NCBI RefSeq assembly: GCF_004765795.1
Contig: NZ_SBIV01000006.1
Coordinates: forward strand, 1-64,000
DNA from: Halorussus marinus
Lineage (GTDB): Archaea; Halobacteriota; Halobacteria; Halobacteriales; Haladaptataceae
Direction: 5' to 3'
Length of the DNA stretch: 64,000 nt
In this document: positions 44,629 through 52,838 of the stretch, in pieces
Position numbering within the stretch: position 1 is the first letter of the stretch
Layout: each line of letters begins with the position of its first letter
Position numbers and translations under genes: made by a program
Notes under the pieces: generated by a model
Databases searched by the model: none
What the model was told of the DNA's origin: nothing
The model's input: only the letters and a program-made list of their open reading frames with translations

Positions 44629-45576
44629 ATGACCCACAACGTCAACGGCATCCACCACGTCACGGCGATCGCGAGCGATCCGCGAGCCAACGCACAGTTC
44701 TACACCGAGGTCCTCGGCCTCCGCCTCGTCAAGCGGACGGTGAACTTCGACGACACCTCGACGTACCACCTCTACTACGGCGACGAGACCGGGACGCCCG
44801 GCACCGTCCTGACGTTCTTCCCGTTCGGCGGCGGCCGGCGCGGCCGGCCCGGACGCGGGCAGGCGACCGCGACCGCGTTCGTCGTGCCCGAGGGGTCGCT
44901 CGACTACTGGGCCGACCGACTCGACGCCGAGGGCCTCGACGTCGGGGCGCCCACCGAGCGGTTCGGCGAGGCGGTCCTGCCGTTCGCCGACCCCGACGGC
45001 CAGCCCCTCGAACTCGTCGCGGGCGAGTCCGACGTCGCGCCGTGGAGCGGCGGGCCGATCCCGGACGAGCACGCGATCCGGGGCTTCCACGGGGTGACGC
45101 TCCACTCGGCCGACCCGGAAGTGACCGGGTCGGTGCTCGAAGCGATGGGCTACGAGTCCGACGGCGAGGACGGCGACCGGCGTCGGTACCGGACGGCGGG
45201 CGAGCGCGCGACAGTCGTCGACCTCCGGACCGACGACCGCGGCCCCCGCGGCGAGCCCGGCGTCGGCACGGTCCACCACGTCGCCTTCCGGACGCCGGAC
45301 GAGGAGTCCCAGTCGGCGTGGCGCGATCGCCTCTCGGAGATCGGGCTGTCGGTGACCTCCCAGAAGGATCGTCGGTACTTCCGGTCGATCTACGTCCGCG
45401 AGCCCGGCGGCGTGCTGTTCGAGATCGCCACCGACGGCCCGGGGTTCACCCGCGACGAGTCGGTCGCGGAGCTCGGTAGCGACCTCAAGCTCCCCGAGTG
45501 GCTCGAAGCCGACCGTGAGCGCATCGAGGCCGGGCTCGCCGACCTCGACGCCGCCGACCCGCAGGAGGCCGACTGA
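44629..45576 (+). CDS. Ring-cleaving dioxygenase (VOC/glyoxalase family, MhqO-like)
   Basis: 315 residues from the ATG at 44629. Two glyoxalase-type halves: 'NGIHHVTAIASDPRANAQFY' and 'AIRGFHGVTLHSADPEVTGS', then 'VGTVHHVAFRTPDEE' and 'RDRRYFRSIYVREPGGVLFE'-like end. Metal ligands are His in 'HHVTAI', His in 'HHVAFR' and Glu in 'LFEIA'. The family cleaves hydroquinones or catechols. It is followed 1 nt later by an esterase, as in the bacterial mhq-type operons. Confidence 0.88.
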   Translation: MTHNVNGIHHVTAIASDPRANAQFYTEVLGLRLVKRTVNFDDTSTYHLYYGDETGTPGTVLTFFPFGGGRRGRPGRGQATATAFVVPEGSLDYWADRLDAEGLDVGAPTERFGEAVLPFADPDGQPLELVAGESDVAPWSGGPIPDEHAIRGFHGVTLHSADPEVTGSVLEAMGYESDGEDGDRRRYRTAGERATVVDLRTDDRGPRGEPGVGTVHHVAFRTPDEESQSAWRDRLSEIGLSVTSQKDRRYFRSIYVREPGGVLFEIATDGPGFTRDESVAELGSDLKLPEWLEADRERIEAGLADLDAADPQEAD

Positions 45577-45577
45577 G

Positions 45578-46219
45578 ATGGCGGGACCCCATCAGGGCCA
45601 GCCGGTCGCGGCGGCCGGTCCCGACCCCGAGGACGCCGCGGCGGGCGCCGTGCTGGTCCACGGTCGCGGCGCGCGCGCTCGGAGCATCCTCGGGATGGCC
45701 GGGGAGTTCGGCGTCGAGGACGTCGCCTACCTCGCGCCACAGGCCCGGCGCGGAAGCTGGTACCCCAACTCGTTCATGGAGCCGATGGACTCGAACGAGC
45801 CGGGACTCTCCTCTGCGCTCCGGGCGGTCGCCGACGCCCTCGAAACGCTCACCGACGCCGGCATCCCTCGCGAGCGCATCCTCCTGCTCGGCTTCTCGCA
45901 GGGGGCCTGTCTCGCCAGCGAGTTCGTCGCGCGCAACGCCGGGCGGTACGGCGGACTCGCGGCGTACAGCGGCGGCGTCATCGGCCCGGAGGGGACGCCC
46001 CGGGATTACGACGGCTCGCTCGACGGGACGCCCGTCTTCCTGGGATGTAGCGATCGGGACCCCCACATCCCGCTCGAACGCGTCCACGAGACAGCCGACG
46101 TGTTCGAGGAGCTGGACGGCGACGTGACCGAGCGCATCTACGAGGGGATGGGCCACACGGTCAACGACGAGGAGATCGCGTTCGTCGCCGACCTGCTCGC
46201 GGATCTGGTCGCCGAATAG
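45578..46219 (+). CDS. Alpha/beta hydrolase (MhqD-like carboxylesterase)
   Basis: 213 residues. 'VLVHGRGARARSI' oxyanion region, nucleophile elbow 'LLLGFSQGACLASEF' (Ser), Asp in 'CSDRDPHIPLERV' and His in 'EGMGHTVNDEE'. It belongs to the phospholipase/carboxylesterase family and is paired with the dioxygenase directly upstream, consistent with a role in quinone or aromatic detoxification. Confidence 0.9.
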   Translation: MAGPHQGQPVAAAGPDPEDAAAGAVLVHGRGARARSILGMAGEFGVEDVAYLAPQARRGSWYPNSFMEPMDSNEPGLSSALRAVADALETLTDAGIPRERILLLGFSQGACLASEFVARNAGRYGGLAAYSGGVIGPEGTPRDYDGSLDGTPVFLGCSDRDPHIPLERVHETADVFEELDGDVTERIYEGMGHTVNDEEIAFVADLLADLVAE

Positions 46220-46239
46220 CGCCGGTCCGGTTCCGACGG

Positions 46240-47253
46240 TCACAGCACCGCGTCGAGAACGTCGCTCGCGCCGGCCCGCCGGACCACGGCCCGGACGACG
46301 TCCTGTGCGCCCGCGAGGTTGTCCGAGTCGCCGTCCAGCACGAGGAGCTTCGCGGGCCGGCCCTCCTCGATCAGCCCGGCGTCGAGGCCCGCGATCTCCG
46401 CGCCGTTGCGCGTCGCCATCCTGAGCACCTCGCGGGCGCTCAAGTCGGCGAGCTTGGCGGCGAACTCCATCTCGCGGAACATCGACGGGCTGTTCAGCAT
46501 CACGTTGTCGGTCCCCAGCGCGACGGTCGTCCGCTCGGCGAGGTCGCGGATCGGCGGGACGCCGACGCCGGTGACGAGGTTCGAGCGCGGACAGACCACC
46601 ACCGGGATCTCGCTGTCGGCGACTCGGTCGAGGTGGAGCGACTCGGGGTGGACCATGTGGACGAGGAAGTCGGGGGCGAGGTCGAGCGCGGGGTTGATGT
46701 CGGTGGCGTCGCGCTCGCCGGCGTGGATGCCAAACAGCTTGCCTGCCCGGTCGGTCGCGGTGCGCTCGCGGCCGAACTCGGCGTCGCGGGCGCCGCTCGC
46801 GCCGAAGCCGTCGGCGGCCTCCATCGCCTCGACGGTCTCCCGGCCCAGGATGACGGGGTCGACGGCCAGCCGCTCGGCGGCCTCCCGGAGCGCGTAGACG
46901 CCCTCGACGCCGCCCTCCCGGAACTCGAGGAACGAGGCGGTGCCGGTCTGCTCCATGAACCGGATCGACCGCCGCATCGCCGCGACCTTCTCCTCGCGGG
47001 AGGCCTGCCGGAGCAGTCGGTGTTTCAGTCCGTCGGGCGGCGCGACCAGTTCGTCGAGGTCCAGCCCGCCGCCGGCCTCCTTGGCGATCGAGTCGCCGAT
47101 GTGAGTGTGGGCGTTGACGAACGCCGGGAGGATCACCTTCGAGGACTCGACCGACTCTTCTTCGACCGCGACGATCTCGCCGTCCTCGGCGACGACCCGT
47201 CCCTCGACGGGCTCGAACTCGGGGCCGCGCAGGACGGTACCCTCCACGATCAT
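46240..47253 (-). CDS. Amidohydrolase family protein
   Basis: 337 residues. The HxH motif is 'PAFVNAHTHIGDSIAKEAGG', with later His in 'GIHAGERD' and 'HMVHPESLH' and Asp in 'VALGTDNVMLNSPSM'. A TIM-barrel metal hydrolase of the chlorohydrolase/deaminase branch. Substrate unknown. Cytoplasmic, no signal. Convergent with the esterase gene. Confidence 0.87.
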   Translation of the reverse strand: MIVEGTVLRGPEFEPVEGRVVAEDGEIVAVEEESVESSKVILPAFVNAHTHIGDSIAKEAGGGLDLDELVAPPDGLKHRLLRQASREEKVAAMRRSIRFMEQTGTASFLEFREGGVEGVYALREAAERLAVDPVILGRETVEAMEAADGFGASGARDAEFGRERTATDRAGKLFGIHAGERDATDINPALDLAPDFLVHMVHPESLHLDRVADSEIPVVVCPRSNLVTGVGVPPIRDLAERTTVALGTDNVMLNSPSMFREMEFAAKLADLSAREVLRMATRNGAEIAGLDAGLIEEGRPAKLLVLDGDSDNLAGAQDVVRAVVRRAGASDVLDAVL

Positions 47254-47481
47254 AGTCGAGGATTATCGGGCGGGGCCTTCAATTCCGCTATTCGTTCACG
47301 GGGCTCTCGCCGTGCGATGTTCCCGACGAAGCGGACTACAGGTCGCGCCTGCGCTCGGCGACACAAACCACGGAACACACCGCATTCCGCCGCGACCGAC
47401 CGAAGGGAGAGCGGACCGAGGAGCCGTCGAACGAGCACCGAAGGTGCTCGTGAGGCGGTGACGACGTGTTTTTCATCGACG

Positions 47482-47522
47482 TTTTGCAAGGGCGCGCCGC
47501 TCGGGGCGCGCCCGCTGCAAAA
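47482..47522. terminator. Long palindromic hairpin between two minus-strand genes
   Basis: TTTTGCA, AG, GGCGCGCC, loop GCTCGG, GGCGCGCC, CGC, TGCAAAA. It follows the HD hydrolase stop (47530) on the minus strand and precedes the amidohydrolase. Its TTTTGCAAGGGCG part matches the dispersed repeat seen at 52744 and 59264. Confidence 0.6.
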
Positions 47523-47529
47523 GGTCGTC

Positions 47530-48753
47530 TCAGAACTCGTCCAGCGTCGTCGGCGTCCCCCGGGTCCGGATCTCGCTGACGAGCGCGCCGTCGGTCTCCA
47601 GTTCGAGCACCGACTCGGCGGCCCGTCCGACCGACTCGGTCGCATCGGCGGGGGCGTACACGCCGAGGCGCCACTGCTCGCGCTGGACCCGTCGGAGCGC
47701 CGAGACCAGCGCCGACTGCCGGCCGAGCCCCCGGGTCTCGCCGTTGACGATGACCCGGGTCGAGGACTCGGTCATGCTCGGTCGGTCGAGCACGTCGACG
47801 ATGACCTCGCGGTCGTCGACGCCGGCCTCGGCCGCGATCTCGGCCTCGTAGTCGCGGATGTCGTCGTGGCCGGCGTCGACGACCGACTCGGGCACGTCGC
47901 GCATCTCGGCCCACACCGCCCGCTTGTAGAGGTCCCGATGGCCGAGCCGCCGGGCGAACTCCCGGGTGCCGTCGGCGCGCCGGAGCGCGGCGAACAGGTC
48001 GTGGTCGTCCATCCGGCGGAGCTCGGCGGGGGTCGTCTCGCCGTCGGCGAGCAGGCGCTGGCTGGCCCGCTGGAGCATCCCGCGACAGATCCGGGTGACG
48101 TGGTGGTTGTAGACGGTCGGGTTCATCAGCGCCCGCGCCAAAAGCAGGCTCTCGGCGGTCGGGACGTTGCCCTCGTCGAGCACGAGCTCGCCGTCGATGA
48201 GCGTGAGCTCCCGGACCAGCCGGGCGTGGTCGATGGTGCCGTAGGGGACGCCGGTGTGGTGGGCGTCCCGGACGAGGTAGTCCATCCGGTCGACGTCGAG
48301 TTCGCCGGCGACGATCTGGCCCAGCTTTCGCTCGCCTGCGACGAGGTCCGCGACCGCCCCGGGGTCGAGGTCGTGGTCGCGGAGCACCTCGCCGACCGCG
48401 TTCTCCGCGAGCAGATCGTGGACGTCGTCGTGGTACTTCCCGGTGTGGCGGTGGATGACCGCCTCGATGGTGTGGCTGTACGGCCCGTGGCCGACGTCGT
48501 GGAGGATGGCGGCCGCTTTCACCCGCTCGGCACGCGCGCCCTCGATGCCGAGGTGGTCGAGCGCCTCGCAGGCCAGATAGTAGACGCCGAGGCTGTGCTC
48601 GAACCGGGTGTGGTTCGCAGAGGGGTAGACGAGGTGGGCGGGACCCAGCTGCTTGATGCGCCGGAGCCGCTGGACTGCGGGCGTGTCGAGCAACGCCCGG
48701 GCCACGCCCTCGACCTCGATGTGGTCGTGGACGCTGTCCTTGATCGTCTTCAT
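47530..48753 (-). CDS. HD-domain phosphohydrolase (dNTPase-like)
   Basis: 407 residues from the ATG at 48753. 'IKDSVHDHIEVEGVARALLD' and 'QRLRRIKQLGPAHLVYPSAN' lead to His in 'HTRFEHSLGVYYLACEAL', the HD pair in 'AAILHDVGHGPYSHT' and Asp in 'ELDVDRMDYLVRDA'. This is the archaeal/bacterial SAMHD1-like HD family, which hydrolyses dNTPs or other phosphates. Complete. Divergent from cofD. Confidence 0.92.
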   Translation of the reverse strand: MKTIKDSVHDHIEVEGVARALLDTPAVQRLRRIKQLGPAHLVYPSANHTRFEHSLGVYYLACEALDHLGIEGARAERVKAAAILHDVGHGPYSHTIEAVIHRHTGKYHDDVHDLLAENAVGEVLRDHDLDPGAVADLVAGERKLGQIVAGELDVDRMDYLVRDAHHTGVPYGTIDHARLVRELTLIDGELVLDEGNVPTAESLLLARALMNPTVYNHHVTRICRGMLQRASQRLLADGETTPAELRRMDDHDLFAALRRADGTREFARRLGHRDLYKRAVWAEMRDVPESVVDAGHDDIRDYEAEIAAEAGVDDREVIVDVLDRPSMTESSTRVIVNGETRGLGRQSALVSALRRVQREQWRLGVYAPADATESVGRAAESVLELETDGALVSEIRTRGTPTTLDEF

Positions 48754-48843
48754 GCCCCCGGATTCGGCGGCTTCGTATAAAAACAGACGGACGCGGGCGC
48801 CGACAGCGCAAGCATTTACCCGTCCGAAGACGCACGTCGGGGT

Positions 48844-49851
48844 ATGACGACGTTTCTCTCCGGGGGCACCGGGACCCCGAAGCTCCTCGCCGGCGCCGAG
48901 TCGGTGTTCGACCCGGCGGCGGTCACCGTGGTCGCCAACACCGGCGACGACGTGGAGCTCGGGGGCCACCTGGTCTCTCCCGACGTCGACACCGTCCTGT
49001 TCGAGCAGGGCGACGTGCTCGACCGCGATCGGTGGTGGGGCATCGCAGACGACACGACCGAGACCCACGAGGAACTGGCCACCCTCGCGGAGGCGGCCGG
49101 CCTCGAATCGGGGCCGCGCTACCTGCCCGACGAGGCCCAGACCGCGGGCCGGGAGATCGCGCGCTGGCGGCGCTTCTCCGGGGTCGCGGAGTTCATGGAG
49201 ATCGGCGACCGCGACCGGGCGGTCCACCTCACCCGGACGGGGTTGCTCGACGAGGGCCACACGCTGACCGAGGCCACTCGGCGGCTCTGCGAGGCGTTCG
49301 ACGTGCCCGTGGACGTGGTGCCGATGAGCGACGATCCGGTCGCGAGCATCGTCCACACCACCGACGCGAGCGACTACCCCGACGAACTCCACTTCCAGTC
49401 GTTCTGGGTCGCCCACCGAGCGGCCCCGCCGGTCGACGACGTGGAGTTCCGCGGGGCCGACCGGGCCGAGCCGTCGCCGGCCGCGCTCGGGGCGATCGAG
49501 GAAGGCCCGGTCGTCGTCGGCCCCTCGAACCCCGTGACGAGCATCGGCCCGATGGTCGCCATCGACCGCCTGCGCGAGGCGCTCGACGAGACCACCGTCG
49601 TGGCCGTCTCGCCGTTCGTCGAGGACGAGGTGTTCTCCGGCCCGGCCGCGAAGCTGATGGAGGCCGTCGGCTACGAGCCCTCGACGCGGGGCGTCGCGGC
49701 GGCCTACCCGTTCGCGGACGCGTTCGTGCTCGACGAGGCCGACGGCACCGACCTCGACCGGCCGGTCGTCAGGACCGACACCGAGATGAACGACGAGGCC
49801 GACGCCGAGCGGGTCGCCCGCGCCGTCGCCGACGCGCTGGAGGTGGCCTGA
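48844..49851 (+). CDS. cofD: 2-phospho-L-lactate transferase (coenzyme F420 synthesis)
   Basis: 335 residues. Start '[20 protein letters not shown]' (Gly-rich nucleotide loop), '[20 protein letters not shown]' and '[18 protein letters not shown]' are CofD signatures. It transfers phospholactate (or phosphoenolpyruvate) to Fo to make F420-0. A TATA-like AAGCATTTACCCG lies 23-35 nt upstream. It heads a four-gene operon in which every stop overlaps the next start. Confidence 0.95.
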   Translation: MTTFLSGGTGTPKLLAGAESVFDPAAVTVVANTGDDVELGGHLVSPDVDTVLFEQGDVLDRDRWWGIADDTTETHEELATLAEAAGLESGPRYLPDEAQTAGREIARWRRFSGVAEFMEIGDRDRAVHLTRTGLLDEGHTLTEATRRLCEAFDVPVDVVPMSDDPVASIVHTTDASDYPDELHFQSFWVAHRAAPPVDDVEFRGADRAEPSPAALGAIEEGPVVVGPSNPVTSIGPMVAIDRLREALDETTVVAVSPFVEDEVFSGPAAKLMEAVGYEPSTRGVAAAYPFADAFVLDEADGTDLDRPVVRTDTEMNDEADAERVARAVADALEVA

Positions 49852-50618
49852 TGTTCGAGCCCCGCGTCGCGCTCGCCAGCCTCAGCGGGCGGTCGGACGC
49901 CGCGTGGGCTCGCGCCGGCGAGTCGTTCGCTGGCGCGGCTTTCCTCGGCGGGATCGCGCTCGACGACCCGACCCGCGAGGCGGCCCGCCGGCTGGTCGCC
50001 CGGGACCGCGAGGAGTTTCTGCCCGACGATCCGGTGGCGTTCGTCGCCGACCAGCTCGACGACCTCGCGGACGCCGACCTCCGGCCCGGCGTCAACGTCC
50101 GGACGAGTTCGCTCGGCCCGCTTCGGGCGGTCGCCCGCGCCTGCGCCGACCGCGGGGCCGTCCTCGAACTCAACGCCCACTGTCGACAGGACGAGATGTG
50201 CGCCGCGGGCGCCGGCGAGGCGCTCCTCCGCGACCCCGACCGGCTGGCCGAGCAGGTTCGCGCCGCGGCCGCGGAGGGCGCCGCCGTGAGCGTGAAGGTC
50301 CGGGCCGAACTCCCGGACGTGGCCCTCCCGGCGGTCGCCCGGACGATCGCCGACGCCGGCGCCGACGCGGTCCACGTCGACGCGATGGACTCCGAGGGCG
50401 TGGTCGCCGAGGTCGCCGACGCCGCCGACCTGTTCGTGATCGCGAACAACGGCGTCCGCGACGAGGCCACCGTCCGGGAGTATCTGGCCTGCGGCGCCGA
50501 CGCGGTGAGTGTCGGGCGACCGAGCGACGATCCCCGCGTCCTCCGGCGCGTGCGGGCGGCGACCGCGTCGTGGTTCGCCGACGAACGCCCCGTCGACCGC
50601 GAGGGGGTGGCGCCGTGA
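49851..50618 (+). CDS. tRNA-dihydrouridine synthase-like flavoprotein
   Basis: 255 residues, ATG overlapping the cofD stop (TGATG). A TIM barrel of the Dus type: 'FAGAAFLGGIALDDPTREAA', 'LELNAHCRQDEMCAAGAGEA', 'AVSVKVRAELPDVALPAVAR', 'GADAVHVDAMDSEG', 'FVIANNGVRDEATVREYLAC' and 'GADAVSVGRPS'. It is shorter than bacterial Dus and lacks the full C-terminal helical domain, so it may act on a different substrate. Operon with cofD. Confidence 0.82.
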   Translation: MFEPRVALASLSGRSDAAWARAGESFAGAAFLGGIALDDPTREAARRLVARDREEFLPDDPVAFVADQLDDLADADLRPGVNVRTSSLGPLRAVARACADRGAVLELNAHCRQDEMCAAGAGEALLRDPDRLAEQVRAAAAEGAAVSVKVRAELPDVALPAVARTIADAGADAVHVDAMDSEGVVAEVADAADLFVIANNGVRDEATVREYLACGADAVSVGRPSDDPRVLRRVRAATASWFADERPVDREGVAP

Positions 50619-51451
50619 CCCCCTCCGAGCACGCCCAGCTCGCGCTCTTGCTGGAGGTGGCGGGCACGCCCAAGCCCGGCAACGTCGACCGGGAGCGCGA
50701 CCTCCCGGACCTCCGGTTCGAGCACTTCCTCGCCGGGACCGTGGGCGCCGGCGAGGGACTCCGGTCGGCCGCCGACGGCGCGCCGGTCGGCGAGGCGTTC
50801 GAGCGGGCGGTCGAGGGGATGAGCCGCCAGTCTGGGGGCAACACGCAGTTCGGCGCACTACTGTTGCTCGTCCCGCTCGTCAGGGCCGCGGCGGCCGACG
50901 ATCTCTCGCCGGACGGCGCGACTCGCGTCGTCGAGGACACGACGGTCGAGGACGCCGCGAACTTCTACCGGGCGTTCGACCACGTCGACGTGTTCGTCGG
51001 CGACCCGCCCGAGGACGCCGACGCGCTCGACGTGCGCCGGGGGTCCGATGCGGTGCCGGCGGTCCGCGAGCGTGAGCTGTCACTGTACGACGTGCTCGCG
51101 CTGGGGGACGACGACGATGACGTGGCGGCCGAGTGGACCGGCGGCTTCGAGCGCACCTTCTGGGCGGCCGACCGGCTCGCGGACTTCGAGGGGCCGGCGT
51201 CGGGCCGGGCCGCGCGGGTCTACCTCGAACTCCTCGCGCGCGAACCCGACACCCTCGTCGCGACCAAGCACGGCCGGAAAGCCGCAGAGAGCGTCCGGGT
51301 TCGGGCGCAGGAGGCGCTCGAAGGCGGGCCGGCGGTCGTCGAGGCGTTCGCCGAGTCGCTGGTCGCCGACGGGATCAATCCGGGCACGACCGCAGACGTC
51401 ACCGCGGCGGCGCTGTTCGTCGCGCTCGCGCGCGGAGAGGTGTCGGTGTGA
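50615..51451 (+). CDS. Triphosphoribosyl-dephospho-CoA synthase family protein (CitG/MdcB-like)
   Basis: 278 residues, GTG start overlapping the previous stop. 'LALLLEVAGTPKPGNVDRER' contains the CitG 'PKPGNVD' motif; 'RQSGGNTQFGALLLLVPLVR' and 'DGINPGTTADVTAAALFVAL' complete it. Bacterial members make the citrate-lyase prosthetic-group precursor; archaeal ones have no demonstrated role. The operon context with cofD suggests cofactor metabolism. Confidence 0.85.
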   Translation: MTPSEHAQLALLLEVAGTPKPGNVDRERDLPDLRFEHFLAGTVGAGEGLRSAADGAPVGEAFERAVEGMSRQSGGNTQFGALLLLVPLVRAAAADDLSPDGATRVVEDTTVEDAANFYRAFDHVDVFVGDPPEDADALDVRRGSDAVPAVRERELSLYDVLALGDDDDDVAAEWTGGFERTFWAADRLADFEGPASGRAARVYLELLAREPDTLVATKHGRKAAESVRVRAQEALEGGPAVVEAFAESLVADGINPGTTADVTAAALFVALARGEVSV

Positions 51452-52059
51452 CCGACGCCGACCGCGCGCCCGACGCGGACGCCGGCGCCGACGCGTGGCC
51501 GATCGAGTTCCGGGGCGTCACCGAGTCGGTCGTGACGACGCTCGGCCCGAACGACCGGTGGAACGTCGCGGCGCTGGGGCTCCATCCGCCCGCGTCGCCC
51601 GGCGAGCCGGTGACGGCCCGGACGTGGGGCGACACCCGGACGCGACGGAACTTCCGGCGGCAGGGCGGCGGCTACGTCCAGTTCGTCCGGGACCCCGTGG
51701 CGTTCGTTGACGCCGCGCTCTCGATCTGGGAGGTAGACGAGCCGGTGCTCGACGCGGCGGACGCGTGGGCCGAGATCGGCGCCGAGCGCGTCGCCGTCGG
51801 CGAGTCGGGCGACACCGAGTGGGCCGAGTGGCGGCTCTCGCCCCGCGATACCGGGATCGAACGCGAGGTCGTCCCGACGACGAACCGCGGGTTCAGCGCG
51901 GTCGTCGAGGCGACGGTCGCGGCCTCGCGGCTGGGCGTCGAGGCGTACGACGAGGAGACGCTCCGCGAGCGGTTAGACTACTTCGAGGACGTCGGGCGGA
52001 CGTGCGGGGGCGACCGGGTGCGCGAGGCGTTCGACCGACTCGTCGACCGACTCGACTGA
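51448..52059 (+). CDS. DUF447 family protein (predicted flavin-binding)
   Basis: 203 residues, GTG start overlapping the upstream stop. 'VTESVVTTLGPNDRWNVAAL' and 'VTARTWGDTRTRRNF' open a split-barrel, FMN-binding-like fold; 'VPTTNRGFSAVVEATVAASR' is the conserved second half. Archaeal DUF447 proteins often lie beside F420 or methanopterin genes. It ends the cofD operon. Confidence 0.82.
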   Translation: MTDADRAPDADAGADAWPIEFRGVTESVVTTLGPNDRWNVAALGLHPPASPGEPVTARTWGDTRTRRNFRRQGGGYVQFVRDPVAFVDAALSIWEVDEPVLDAADAWAEIGAERVAVGESGDTEWAEWRLSPRDTGIEREVVPTTNRGFSAVVEATVAASRLGVEAYDEETLRERLDYFEDVGRTCGGDRVREAFDRLVDRLD

Positions 52060-52140
52060 GGGTCGAGACCGAATCACTTCACTGCTCTCGGAACGCCGAC
52101 CCGGGAGTCGGCTCTCCGTGGCGACGCCTCGATCGAAAAG

Positions 52141-52163
52141 CGCCCCGGCGACGCTCCGGGGCG
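52141..52163 (-). terminator. Hairpin after the small gene at 52166
   Basis: CGCCCCGG, loop CGACGCT, CCGGGGCG. On the minus strand it follows the stop at 52166 and is itself followed by CTTTTCGATC, so it looks like a terminator for that gene. Confidence 0.5.
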
Positions 52164-52165
52164 GA

Positions 52166-52333
52166 TCAAAACTCGTCTTTGCGGTCGATGGTGACCGTCC
52201 AGTCGGGGATCTCGTCGGGGACGTATTCGAGCTCCCAGACGCCCTCTACCTCCTTTCCCTCCCCGAAGGATCGGAGGACGAGCGCTTCGAGCTCTTCTTT
52301 GAACGTCGGGTCCGCTGTGTCGTTGTGATCCAT
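52166..52333 (-). CDS. Small conserved haloarchaeal protein
   Basis: 55 residues from the ATG at 52333: 'DHNDTADPTFKEELEALVLR', 'FGEGKEVEGVWELEYVPDEI', then 'PDWTVTIDRKDEF'. The acidic sequence and its beta-rich end look like real protein. No family recognised. The frame is open a little further upstream but this is the best start. Confidence 0.6.
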   Translation of the reverse strand: MDHNDTADPTFKEELEALVLRSFGEGKEVEGVWELEYVPDEIPDWTVTIDRKDEF

Positions 52334-52458
52334 GGCTCTCAGAACGGCGCTCTGTGTCCGTACGATGAGGTCCGAAACCAAGTGTATTTATAGTTACGAA
52401 ACGCCCGAGTCGGCGCTCGGACCCGAGGCTCCGTCGCGCGACGACCGCGAACGAATGG

Positions 52459-52466
52459 GTTTAAGG
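52459..52466 (+). promoter_or_regulatory. TATA-like promoter of rps17e
   Basis: GTTTAAGG, about 27 nt before the ATG at 52490, consistent with a leaderless ribosomal-protein transcript. Confidence 0.6.
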
Positions 52467-52489
52467 TTCCCAACGGAAAAGTTGCTGGC

Positions 52490-52663
52490 ATGCCAATCAA
52501 GCCGGACTACGTCAAGAAGACGGGTACCATCCTGCTCGACCGATATCCCGAAGCGTTCACCGACGACTTCGACCAGAACAAAGAGAGCGTCACGAAGCTC
52601 ACCAACATCGAGTCGAAGGGCGTCCGCAACCGGATCGCGGGCTACGTCACCCGCAAGCAGTAA
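52490..52663 (+). CDS. rps17e: 30S ribosomal protein S17e
   Basis: 57 residues: 'PIKPDYVKKTGTILLDRYPE', 'AFTDDFDQNKESVTKLTNIE', 'SKGVRNRIAGYVTRKQ'. This is a complete archaeal S17e, a small subunit protein absent from bacteria. It has its own leaderless promoter. A hairpin terminator and a dispersed repeat follow. Confidence 0.95.
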   Translation: MPIKPDYVKKTGTILLDRYPEAFTDDFDQNKESVTKLTNIESKGVRNRIAGYVTRKQ

Positions 52664-52724
52664 CACGACCTTTTACTGCGGTCGGCGCACGAACGCGCCT
52701 CCCTCCTAAAACGTCGGTGAAAAA

Positions 52725-52753
52725 CCACCGGGAGAACAGCGCTCTCCCGGCGG
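52725..52753 (+). terminator. Hairpin after rps17e
   Basis: CCACCGGGAGA, loop ACAGCGC, TCTCCCGGCGG, followed by TTTTGATC. The stem has one mismatch. It lies 60 nt after the S17e stop. Confidence 0.55.
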
Positions 52754-52778
52754 TTTTGATCGAGCGTTTGCAAGGGCG
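52744..52778 (+). repeat. Dispersed repeat, copy 1
   Basis: Begins CTCCCGGCGGTTTTGATC and continues GAGCGTTTGCAAGGGCG. A close inverted copy is at 59264-59296, and the TTTTGCAAGGGCG part recurs at 47482. All three lie in gaps just after genes. Confidence 0.65.
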
Positions 52779-52838
52779 CCACCCGCAACAAACCGTCGAA
52801 CCCAAACCGTTTTCCTACCGTAGCGCTCACCCACGACA

